This document shows positions 1 through 5,940 of a stretch of DNA of 6,139 nt, in pieces. The stretch spans positions 1 through 6,139 of the forward strand of contig CALLVJ010000277.1 of NCBI GenBank assembly GCA_938010625.1. The letters run 5' to 3'. Within the stretch, counting starts at the first letter, position 1; every line of letters begins with the position of its first letter. This DNA is from an uncultured Stomatobaculum sp. GTDB lineage: Bacteria; Bacillota; Clostridia; Lachnospirales; Lachnospiraceae. Position numbers and translations under genes: made by a program. Below the pieces are notes generated by a model that saw only the letters and a list, made by a program, of their open reading frames with translations, had not been told where the DNA came from and did no database searches.

Positions 1-563
1 GCGACGAGAGTGCGGATGTTGAGACTTTCATTGCAGAGCAGTGCAAGGCACTTGGCATTGCGGATTATAAACTGCTGCTTCTCGATTATCTGACGGACGG
101 ACAGGCGACCACAGCGGAACTGGCCTCCAAGTATTGGAATCCGGAGCATGCTTTGCTAATCTACAATATCGACACCTATGTGCTGCCGGGGGCGATGAAT
201 GCGGCAGAGCTGAAGGGTGATGGTTTTATTCCCTGTTTCCTCGGCAAAGGAGATCACTGGAGCTTTGTACGTCTGGATGAGACCGGCAAGGCAGTGGAAG
301 TCCGGGAAAAGACCAGAATTTCCGAGAACTGCACACTCGGGGCCTATTATTTTAAGAGCTGTGCGCTCTATGAGAAACTCTATCGGGAGTTCTATGCGGA
401 CAATGCGCATCTCGAGAAGGGCGAAAAGTACATTGCGCCGATGTACAACTATCTGATTCAGAAGGGTGGAGAAGTCTATATTTCGGTTGTGCCTGTAGAG
501 GCTGTACATGTGCTCGGGACACCGGAAGAAGTGCAGGCCTTTGAACAGGCAAAATTGAATTAA
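1..563 (+). CDS. Sugar-phosphate nucleotidyltransferase, C-terminal part (5' truncated by window edge)
   Basis: The reading frame is open from the left edge (first full codon at base 3) to a TAA at 561-563, giving 186 visible residues; the true start lies upstream. The segment LIYNIDTYV (visible residues 52-60) resembles the metal-binding Asp strand of NTP_transferase enzymes that activate sugar phosphates. It is followed by GKGDHWSFV, a VREK strand (100-103), LGAYYF (about 112-117) and a terminal HVLGTPEE (169-176). This order matches small sugar-1-phosphate nucleotidyltransferases of capsule loci, which make an NDP-sugar in the cytoplasm. The N-terminal nucleotide-binding loop is not in view, so neither the nucleotide nor the sugar can be named. 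The C-terminus does not look like that of RfbF, the glucose-1-phosphate cytidylyltransferase, so I do not assign CDP-glucose synthesis to it. It ends 19 bases before the next gene and is probably co-transcribed. A TTG at 153 is internal to the domain and is not the start. Confidence 0.8.
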   Translation, partial: DESADVETFIAEQCKALGIADYKLLLLDYLTDGQATTAELASKYWNPEHALLIYNIDTYVLPGAMNAAELKGDGFIPCFLGKGDHWSFVRLDETGKAVEVREKTRISENCTLGAYYFKSCALYEKLYREFYADNAHLEKGEKYIAPMYNYLIQKGGEVYISVVPVEAVHVLGTPEEVQAFEQAKLN

Positions 564-582
564 ATGCAGCAGTGAGAGCGAA

Positions 583-1509
583 ATGAAGAAGGTATTGGTG
601 ACGGGTGCGGGTGGATTTATCGGGAGAAACCTGGTCAGAGGTCTGATCAGGCAGGGAATTGAAGTTTATGCCACCGTATATCCCGGGCATAATATTTATG
701 CCGGTGAGAATACTCCGAATTTGCATGTATACAGTCTGGATCTCAATCAGATCCTGAATCACATCGCAGATTTTCCGAAGGACATTGAGGTGATGTATCA
801 CTTCGCGTGGAACGGAGTGAAGCCGGAAGTCCGGAATGAACTGGATATTCAGATCGGCAATGTCAATATGTCCCTCGACTGTATGAAACTGGCGATTGCG
901 ATTGGAATTCGCCGTATTGTTTTTCCAGGATCTACAAATGAATATCTCTACTACGGAAAACCGCTCAACAAAGAGGCACTGCCGTCGCCGCATGATGCTT
1001 ACGGCGCCGCAAAGATAGCCCTGCGCTATCTCTGCAGCGACTTTGCATCGAGAAATGACATTGACTTCGTCTACACGATTATCGCCGGTATCTATGCGGC
1101 GGATCGCCGGGATAACAATGTCATTTTCTATACGATTGATAAGCTCCTGCACCGCGAAAGGCCTTCGCTCACGAAACTCGAGCAGCTCTGGGACTATGTC
1201 TATATCGACGATGTGGTTTCCGCGCTGATTGCGGTCGGCAGACGGGGCAAGGACGGCGCGGTTTATGCAATCGGCCATGGGGACAACTGGCCGCTCCGGA
1301 ATTACATTCGCATCATCCACCAGAAGATTGATCCGTCTTTGCCGCTTGGCATAGGTGAAATTCCGTACAACAGTGACAAGCTGCCCTGCTCCTGCATTGA
1401 CCTGACGGACATCAGGCGGGACACAGGCTTTGAACCGAAGATTGATTTTGAAACAGGAATCAGCCGGGTAATCAATTGTGTGCGCGGCGATATGGAGAGA
1501 ACCGGATGA
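583..1509 (+). CDS. NAD(P)-dependent epimerase/dehydratase/reductase of the extended SDR family
   Basis: This 308-residue protein has an N-terminal Rossmann nucleotide loop, VTGAGGFIG (G8, G11, G14), and HFAWNG (73-78) at the fourth strand. It also has the Ser-Thr of FPGST (117-118), the catalytic pair Y140-xxx-K144 in DAYGAAK, and YIDDV (207-211) in the substrate domain. The length is normal for sugar-nucleotide epimerases and reductases. Members act on NDP-hexoses in the cytoplasm as 4-epimerases, 4,6-dehydratases or 4-ketoreductases. The sequence fixes the fold and active site but not the reaction. Because a CDP-glucose 4,6-dehydratase lies in the same operon, a plausible inference is reduction or epimerisation of a CDP-4-keto-6-deoxy sugar, as RfbJ-type abequose synthases do. 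A UDP- or dTDP-sugar substrate is equally open. The start ATG has only a weak purine stretch (GAGAG) upstream. The stop codon overlaps the glf start in ATGA, implying translational coupling. Confidence 0.85.
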   Translation: MKKVLVTGAGGFIGRNLVRGLIRQGIEVYATVYPGHNIYAGENTPNLHVYSLDLNQILNHIADFPKDIEVMYHFAWNGVKPEVRNELDIQIGNVNMSLDCMKLAIAIGIRRIVFPGSTNEYLYYGKPLNKEALPSPHDAYGAAKIALRYLCSDFASRNDIDFVYTIIAGIYAADRRDNNVIFYTIDKLLHRERPSLTKLEQLWDYVYIDDVVSALIAVGRRGKDGAVYAIGHGDNWPLRNYIRIIHQKIDPSLPLGIGEIPYNSDKLPCSCIDLTDIRRDTGFEPKIDFETGISRVINCVRGDMERTG

Positions 1510-2639
1510 AATACTACATCGCGGGCAGCGGCATTGTAGGTGCCGTGCTGGCGGCGGAACTCGCAAAAAAGGGAAACACGGTGCAGGTATTGGAGCGCCG
1601 TTCCCATGCGGGCGGCAATGTCTATGACTATGATGATGCGCACGGCATTCATGTGCATCGCTACGGACCGCACATTTTCCACACCAATGACGATGAGGTC
1701 TATCGGTATGTGAGGGATCACTGCGAGCTCAGGGACTTTAACTTGGTTTGCGGCTCCGTGATGGACGGCAAGTGCGTACCCACCTCCTTTGACTTTAGTT
1801 CCGTGGATACCTTCTTCTCGGAGGAGGCAGAGGAAATCAAGGCGCATATCAAGGCAGAGTTCGGCGACCGCGCTTCGGCGACGGTCTTAGAAATGCTGGA
1901 AAGTCATGACAGCTACGTGAGACGCTTTGCGGACTTTCTCTATGAGAAGGACTATAAGCCCTACACCGCAAAGCAGTGGGGCATTGACCCGGAAAAAGTG
2001 GATCGCCAGATCTTTAAGCGCGTGCCGATTCTATTTTCTTATGGCAGCCGGTACTTTAGCGATAAATACCAGGCGATGCCGGTCAAAGGCTACATGGAGT
2101 TCATTGAAAATCTCCTGAAGACTCCGGGTATCGAACTTCGCCTGAATGAGGAGGCGCTGGATCGCTTCTCGATTCGGGACAAGCAGGTCATGGATGGCGA
2201 CAAGCCGCTGGACGGCGTCTTGATTTTCACGGGTGCGCTGGATGAACTTTTTGGGTGCAAGCACGGCAAGCTGCCCTACCGCTCGCTGCGCTTTGTGTGG
2301 AAGCACGAGGACATTGACAGCTTTCAGGACATGCCGGTGGTCGCCTACCCGCAGGCTGAGGGCTTTACGCGCATCACGGAGTACAAGAAGCTGCCGGTGC
2401 AGGAGGTCAGAGGAACCACCTATGCTGTGGAGTATCCGCTGCCCTACAGGCAGGGAGAGAAGATGGAGCCCTACTATCCGGTGCTGACCGAAGAGAGCCA
2501 GCAGCTGTTTCAGAAGTATTGTGGCGAGGCAAAGCAGGTCAAGGGACTTGCCTTTGCAGGCCGTCTGGCGGACTTTACGTATTACAATATGGATCAGGCA
2601 ATCCGCAGGGCGCTGGATGTGGCGCGGGAGTTGCCGTGA
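1506..2639 (+). CDS. glf: UDP-galactopyranose mutase
   Basis: This flavoenzyme interconverts UDP-galactopyranose and UDP-galactofuranose, the donor for Galf residues in bacterial surface glycans. The 377-residue length is typical. Visible features in order are the FAD loop AGSGIVG (G7, G9, G12), E30 at the end of the second strand, AGGNVYD (35-41), the signature YGPHIFHTNDDEV (53-65) and KQWG with W158. These are followed by KRVPILF with R172, RYFSDKYQAMP (182-192), RITEYKK with R289, and the C-terminal AGRLADFTYYNMDQAI (351-366). R172, R289 and the YY pair match the known substrate-binding positions. The position that is Asp351 in the Klebsiella enzyme appears to be N361 here. I chose the ATG at 1506, which overlaps the upstream stop and has GGAGAG at 1494-1499. 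An ATG at 1476 in the same frame would add ten residues before the FAD loop and is unlikely. A galactofuranosyltransferase must be encoded outside the window unless the GT2 below serves that role. Confidence 0.96.
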   Translation: MKYYIAGSGIVGAVLAAELAKKGNTVQVLERRSHAGGNVYDYDDAHGIHVHRYGPHIFHTNDDEVYRYVRDHCELRDFNLVCGSVMDGKCVPTSFDFSSVDTFFSEEAEEIKAHIKAEFGDRASATVLEMLESHDSYVRRFADFLYEKDYKPYTAKQWGIDPEKVDRQIFKRVPILFSYGSRYFSDKYQAMPVKGYMEFIENLLKTPGIELRLNEEALDRFSIRDKQVMDGDKPLDGVLIFTGALDELFGCKHGKLPYRSLRFVWKHEDIDSFQDMPVVAYPQAEGFTRITEYKKLPVQEVRGTTYAVEYPLPYRQGEKMEPYYPVLTEESQQLFQKYCGEAKQVKGLAFAGRLADFTYYNMDQAIRRALDVARELP

Positions 2640-2651
2640 GGAGTATACAGC

Positions 2652-3383
2652 ATGGGAGACAGGTTATATATTGTGATGCCGACCTACAATGAAGAGGCAA
2701 ATATCAGGCAAGTGGTCAGAGAGTGGTATCCCATGCTTGCAAATGGAAGCGAGGATTCCAGACTGGTGATTGCCGATGGCGGCTCCAGGGATAAGACCTT
2801 GGAAGTGCTCTATGAACTGCAGAAGCGGTATGACAAGTTGGTGATTATTCCGAAGCCTGGCACGGATCACGGCACGAAGGTAATTCTCCTATACCGCTAT
2901 GCGATTTCGCGCGGCGCGGACTGGATTTTCCAGACTGACTCGGACGGGCAGACAGTACCGGCAGAGTTTCCGACCTTCTGGAAGCTGCGCGAAAAATATG
3001 ATGTCATTATGGGTGACCGCAAGAAGCGCGGAGACGGCAGGGGGCGCAAAGTGGTCGAGAATGTGCTGCGCGTATACCTGAAAATTTTCTTCGGCACCTT
3101 TGTGCCGGATGCAAACGCGCCGTTCCGCCTGATGAAGAGCGCCGTAGTTGCGAAATATCTGGATTTGATGCCGGCAGATTTTAATCTGCCAAACGCGATT
3201 CTGGCGGCCTGTTTCTCAAAATATCACGAGAAGGTATGCTACCGCACCGTGACCTTCCAGCCGCGCCAGGGCGGAAAGAATTACATGAATGTGAGGCGCA
3301 TTTTCAAGATTGGACTGCAGTCCATCAGGAATTTTGCGGAAATCCGGAAACGCATGGATGCCTTTGATCAGAGATATAGATGA
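2652..3383 (+). CDS. Family 2 glycosyltransferase, DPM/DPG-synthase-like
   Basis: This 243-residue GT-A enzyme starts with VMPTYNEEANI (8-18), the GT2 entry motif. It continues with VIADGGSRDKT (39-49), a nucleotide-contacting Asp region, then KPGTDHGTKVILLYRYAI (68-85) and the metal-binding QTDSDGQ (DSD at 96-98). GDRKKR (121-126), DANAPFRLM (153-161) and QPRQGGKN (203-210) follow. The set matches the polyprenyl-phosphate sugar transferase branch (dolichyl-phosphate-mannose synthase-like) and a group of capsule-locus GT2s in Firmicutes. It is shorter than GtrB-type enzymes and has no C-terminal pair of membrane helices, so it is probably peripheral to the inner membrane face. The acceptor may be undecaprenyl phosphate, which would suit the GtrA-like protein downstream, or a growing glycan; the donor sugar cannot be told. 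Its SD, GAGGAG at 2638-2643, overlaps the glf stop with 8-base spacing. The stop codon touches an ATG at 3380 in ATGA. Confidence 0.9.
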   Translation: MGDRLYIVMPTYNEEANIRQVVREWYPMLANGSEDSRLVIADGGSRDKTLEVLYELQKRYDKLVIIPKPGTDHGTKVILLYRYAISRGADWIFQTDSDGQTVPAEFPTFWKLREKYDVIMGDRKKRGDGRGRKVVENVLRVYLKIFFGTFVPDANAPFRLMKSAVVAKYLDLMPADFNLPNAILAACFSKYHEKVCYRTVTFQPRQGGKNYMNVRRIFKIGLQSIRNFAEIRKRMDAFDQRYR

Positions 3384-3420
3384 AGCATACAGTAACAGCG
3401 GATTTTTCGGTGCCAAGTGG

Positions 3421-3436
3421 GGAGGTCAGAAATATG
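3421..3436 (+). promoter_or_regulatory. Alternative ribosome binding site and start codon for the CDP-glucose dehydratase
   Basis: GGAGGT at 3421-3426 precedes an ATG at 3434 with 8 bases between GGAGG and the start. This ATG is in the same frame as the preferred start, exactly 30 bases downstream, and would add ten residues (MPISAEEVVR). Whether it is used is unknown. Confidence 0.45.
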
Positions 3437-3450
3437 CCGATTTCCGCAGA

Positions 3451-3466
3451 GGAGGTAGTGAGAATG
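3451..3466 (+). promoter_or_regulatory. Ribosome binding site and preferred start codon for the CDP-glucose dehydratase
   Basis: GGAGGT at 3451-3456, within AGAGGAGGT, is followed after 8 bases (counted from GGAGG) by ATG at 3464. It is the strongest SD in the window and the closest to the conserved N-terminus of the protein, so it decides the start call. Confidence 0.75.
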
Positions 3467-4540
3467 AAATACACGGAAGATATGAAAAAGTTCTATGCGG
3501 GGAAGCGCGTGTTTCTGACCGGGCACACAGGTTTTAAGGGAAGCTGGCTCTCGGTCATGCTCCGTCTGCTCGGTGCGGAAGTCTACGGCTACGCGCTTGC
3601 ACCAGAGAGTAATCCGGATTTGTTCTCGCTTCTTGGCTTACAGGGCAAAATGCACTCCACCATTGCGGACATCCGTGATTTTGCCCGCCTCAAGGCGGCA
3701 GTTCGCGAGGCAAAGCCGGACTGCGTGCTACACCTCGCAGCGCAGCCCCTTGTCCGGGAATCGTATCGCCATCCACACGAGACTTATGAGACGAATGTGA
3801 TGGGGACGGTGAACCTCCTCGAGGCCGTGCGGGAACTCGGCGGTGTCGAGAGCTTTCTCAATGTGACGACCGATAAGGTATACGAGAACCCGGAGCAGGC
3901 GGACCACGGATTTACCGAGGACGAGAAGCTGGACGGCTACGATCCCTACTCGAATTCGAAGAGCTGCTCGGAGCTGGTGACCCACTCCTACCAAAAGTCC
4001 TTTTTCTCGGAGCCAGGCGCGATGTGCATTTCGACTGCGCGCGCGGGCAATGTGATCGGCGGCGGCGATTTCGCGAAGGACAGAATTATCCCGGACTGCG
4101 TGCGGGCAACCGTGCAGGGCAAGGCGGTGGAACTTCGGAATCCCTATTCGACCCGCCCTTACCAGCATGTGTTGGAGCCGCTCTACGCCTATCTCATGAT
4201 CGTGATGCAGCAGGCAAGGGATGCAAAGTACGCGGGCTATTACAATGTGGGCCCGGATGACTGCGACTGCGTGAGCACCGCAGAGCTCGCCGATCTCTTT
4301 GTGAAACACTGGGGCGAACCGGCTGCCTGGAAGAGTGTGGCCGAAGCCAATGCGCCGCACGAGGCGGGTTTCCTGAAACTCGACTGCGCAAAATTAAAGA
4401 AGACCTTTGGCTGGGCTCCTATCTGGCATGTAGATCAGGCGGTCGGTGAGACTGTCCGCTGGTATCGGGCTTGGGCAGAGGGCAGAGATGTACATGCAGT
4501 GACAGAAGAACAGATTCATTTGTTTCTTGCTGTAAAGTAA
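3464..4540 (+). CDS. rfbG: CDP-glucose 4,6-dehydratase
   Basis: The enzyme removes water from CDP-D-glucose to give CDP-4-keto-6-deoxy-D-glucose, the branch point to CDP-linked 6-deoxy and 3,6-dideoxyhexoses. With the 3464 start it has 358 residues, the usual size. It shows KRVFLTGHTGFKGSWLS (14-30; G20, G23, G26 bind NAD), HLAAQPLVRESY (90-101) and NVTTDKVYEN (133-142). It also has the catalytic Y162-SNS-K166, ARAGNVIGGGDFAKDRIIPDC (192-212) and STRPYQHVLEP (229-239). The GGGD, DRIIPD and RPxQHVLEP blocks separate RfbG/DdhB from dTDP-glucose dehydratase. Two in-frame upstream ATGs (3434 and 3380) would give 368 or 386 residues. I prefer 3464 because GGAGGT sits 8 bases upstream and because family members begin only about 10-15 residues before the Rossmann loop. 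No RfbF-type cytidylyltransferase or RfbH/DdhC deoxygenase is visible here, so 3-deoxygenation cannot be assumed. This is one of the GC-richest parts of the window. Confidence 0.93.
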   Translation: MKYTEDMKKFYAGKRVFLTGHTGFKGSWLSVMLRLLGAEVYGYALAPESNPDLFSLLGLQGKMHSTIADIRDFARLKAAVREAKPDCVLHLAAQPLVRESYRHPHETYETNVMGTVNLLEAVRELGGVESFLNVTTDKVYENPEQADHGFTEDEKLDGYDPYSNSKSCSELVTHSYQKSFFSEPGAMCISTARAGNVIGGGDFAKDRIIPDCVRATVQGKAVELRNPYSTRPYQHVLEPLYAYLMIVMQQARDAKYAGYYNVGPDDCDCVSTAELADLFVKHWGEPAAWKSVAEANAPHEAGFLKLDCAKLKKTFGWAPIWHVDQAVGETVRWYRAWAEGRDVHAVTEEQIHLFLAVK

Positions 4541-4579
4541 AGTTGTTAAGATATGGACGATAGCCAGCCCTCTTAAGAC

Positions 4580-4600
4580 AGGAGGAGATACGCTTTCGTG
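4580..4600 (+). promoter_or_regulatory. Alternative ribosome binding site and GTG start for the acyltransferase
   Basis: AGGAGGAG at 4580-4587 lies 10 bases before a GTG at 4598 that is in frame with the acyltransferase. This start would add 17 mostly polar, basic residues. The SD is strong but the spacing is rather long and GTG is weaker than the ATG at 4649, so it is an alternative only. Confidence 0.35.
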
Positions 4601-4634
4601 GTTCAAAGAAGCAGGCAACGATTCATCAATAGTC

Positions 4635-4651
4635 AAGGAGATAAAGTCATG
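4635..4651 (+). promoter_or_regulatory. Ribosome binding site and preferred start codon for the acyltransferase
   Basis: AAGGAG at 4635-4640 is spaced 8 bases from ATG at 4649. This start places the conserved Arg and His of the acyltransferase-3 signature at residues 15 and 26, as is usual for the family. Confidence 0.7.
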
Positions 4652-5809
4652 TTGACACAAAAGAAGCAATTATTGAGCCTTGAATTTATGAGAGTGCTTG
4701 CAGCCTTTTTTGTAATCTTTAACCATACGTCCTCCAGTGGGCACTTTTTATTCTCGACTTATAGCTCCAATAATGTTAAATACTGGTTTTACATGTTCCC
4801 ATCGGCATTTTGTCACTTTGCGGTTCCTCTGTTTTTTATGATTTCAGGGGCGTTGCTCTTGGGGCGAAAGTATGATTCAGGGTCCCTTGTTCCATTCAAA
4901 AAGGCATTTCATATGCTTCTCCTTTTGGTGGTATGGTCATTTCTTTATTACTTGAGCACTGTCTATGAACATAGCAACTATATGACAATTGATCGGGATG
5001 CGAATCCCTATCTTAGTTTTGTTGCGGCACCACCGCTTCGATTTAATCTCACAGATTTTTTTGTCCGGATGTTTGAGGTATCAGGGTGGAATCATACATA
5101 CTGGTTCCTGCATACTTATATTGCATTCTTACTGGCACTTCCGCTATTACAGAAAATGGCGCAAGCGTTTAGCCAGTATGATTACAAGTTGCTGTTCCTT
5201 TTATTTGTTGTTGTTTTCATGCTAATACCTGCGATTCAGTATATTGTCTGGAGAGGAAAGCATAATTTTGATGCGTCACTATATACAGGCTTGAAGTGGA
5301 TTAGTGAAGATGCGGTAATCTTTCCTTTGGCTGGATATTTCCTTCAACACCGCTTAAAAAATGATTGGACACGCAGGCGAATGCTGATTCTTTGGGGCGT
5401 TAATGTTCTGGGACTCTTGTGTTCATGCTATTTGACTTATCTTTTCATCACAACAATCAAAAGCAGCAGAGAGCTGGATTCTCAGAAATTCCTTGCCTGG
5501 TCCGGTTTAATCAATGCGGCTACTGTTTTTGTTACATGCAAATGTATTGACGAGCGTACAGCTGTCCTGAAACGCTTTGAGAAAGCAATTTGTTTTGTGG
5601 GAAATGCCACCTTGGGCATCTACCTGTTGCATTTGTACTTTCTTCACAGGAGTGATTTGTCTTCTTTTTTATGGAATCTTTTTCGAGAGAATCTACATTT
5701 TGAACCGATGCTTTATGCCTTTGTATACTGCACTGTGATTTTCCTCTTTAGTCTGCTGACGACAAAGCTATTGCAAGGGATTCCGATTCTGCGACGTCTG
5801 GTTCGTTGA
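4649..5809 (+). CDS. Acyltransferase-3 family membrane protein, probable glycan O-acyltransferase
   Basis: With the ATG at 4649 the protein has 386 residues and is strongly hydrophobic, with roughly ten membrane helices. The N-terminus carries the R-x10-H signature of acyltransferase 3 proteins (R15 and H26 in MRVLAAFFVIFNHT). It is followed by VPLFFMISGALLLGR (59-73), the membrane-border WFLH (152-155) and, near the C-terminus, LGIYLLHLY, another family mark. Relatives (WecH, IcaC and OafA types) move acyl groups, usually acetyl, onto surface glycans or their lipid-linked precursors at the inner membrane. The acyl donor and target sugar cannot be read from sequence. AAGGAG at 4635-4640 gives an 8-base spacing to the chosen ATG. 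A GTG at 4598 with its own SD would add 17 polar residues. The gene is clearly AT-richer than its neighbours (24/60 and 21/60 G+C in two sampled 60-base lines against 35-37/60 in glf and the dehydratase), suggesting separate acquisition. Confidence 0.9.
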   Translation: MLTQKKQLLSLEFMRVLAAFFVIFNHTSSSGHFLFSTYSSNNVKYWFYMFPSAFCHFAVPLFFMISGALLLGRKYDSGSLVPFKKAFHMLLLLVVWSFLYYLSTVYEHSNYMTIDRDANPYLSFVAAPPLRFNLTDFFVRMFEVSGWNHTYWFLHTYIAFLLALPLLQKMAQAFSQYDYKLLFLLFVVVFMLIPAIQYIVWRGKHNFDASLYTGLKWISEDAVIFPLAGYFLQHRLKNDWTRRRMLILWGVNVLGLLCSCYLTYLFITTIKSSRELDSQKFLAWSGLINAATVFVTCKCIDERTAVLKRFEKAICFVGNATLGIYLLHLYFLHRSDLSSFLWNLFRENLHFEPMLYAFVYCTVIFLFSLLTTKLLQGIPILRRLVR

Positions 5810-5823
5810 CTTACCTTGTCTTT

Positions 5824-5868
5824 ATGCAGAATATCAAGCTGATCATCCGCATGGCTAAAAATGTGTGA
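5824..5868 (+). pseudogene. Possible relic of an ABC-2 polysaccharide exporter permease gene (5' end only)
   Basis: A 14-codon frame reads MQNIKLIIRMAKNV and then stops at 5866-5868. From memory, this resembles the cytoplasmic N-terminus of Wzm/TagG-like ABC-2 permeases of Firmicutes, which often start with a phrase of the type NIKLIxxLAKNDFK. No SD precedes it, and the downstream bases do not continue the family in any frame I read. If the likeness is real, it is the broken end of a deleted exporter gene left between the acyltransferase and the GtrA-like gene. The match is very short and could be chance. Confidence 0.25.
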
Positions 5869-5926
5869 TTGGACATGGTGAGAATTAAGGGATGTTTTAT
5901 GTTTTTGGAAACTTAGTATTGGATTT

Positions 5927-5940
5927 AGGAGATGATTATG
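5927..5940 (+). promoter_or_regulatory. Ribosome binding site and start codon for the GtrA-like gene
   Basis: AGGAG at 5927-5931 is followed after 6 bases by ATG at 5938. An in-frame ATG at 5932 sits directly on the SD and is too close to be used, so 5938 is the start. Confidence 0.75.

Noticed and set aside
1476..1505. Upstream ATG extending glf by ten residues
   Set aside because: It lies within the SDR coding region, whereas the ATG at 1506 has a good SD and starts directly at the FAD-binding strand as in other UGMs.
352..1566. 404-codon open frame on the minus strand opposite the SDR gene
   Set aside because: It lies antisense to a well-supported SDR gene, has no recognisable domain, and is rich in Arg, Ile, His and Pro as expected from reading the complement of coding sequence.
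3728..4360. 210-codon open frame on the minus strand opposite the CDP-glucose dehydratase
   Set aside because: It is a shadow of the GC-rich dehydratase gene; the composition is typical of reverse-complement translation and no family motif is seen.
4541..4648. Possible promoter or terminator between the dehydratase and the acyltransferase
   Set aside because: Partial -35-like matches (TTGCTG, TTGTTA) have no well-spaced -10 box, and the only inverted repeat (CCTC/GAGG) is a four-base stem without a T-run.
5810..5937. Promoter or terminator in the gap before the GtrA-like gene
   Set aside because: TTGGAC at 5869 lacks a -10 hexamer at proper spacing, and no GC-rich hairpin followed by T residues is present.
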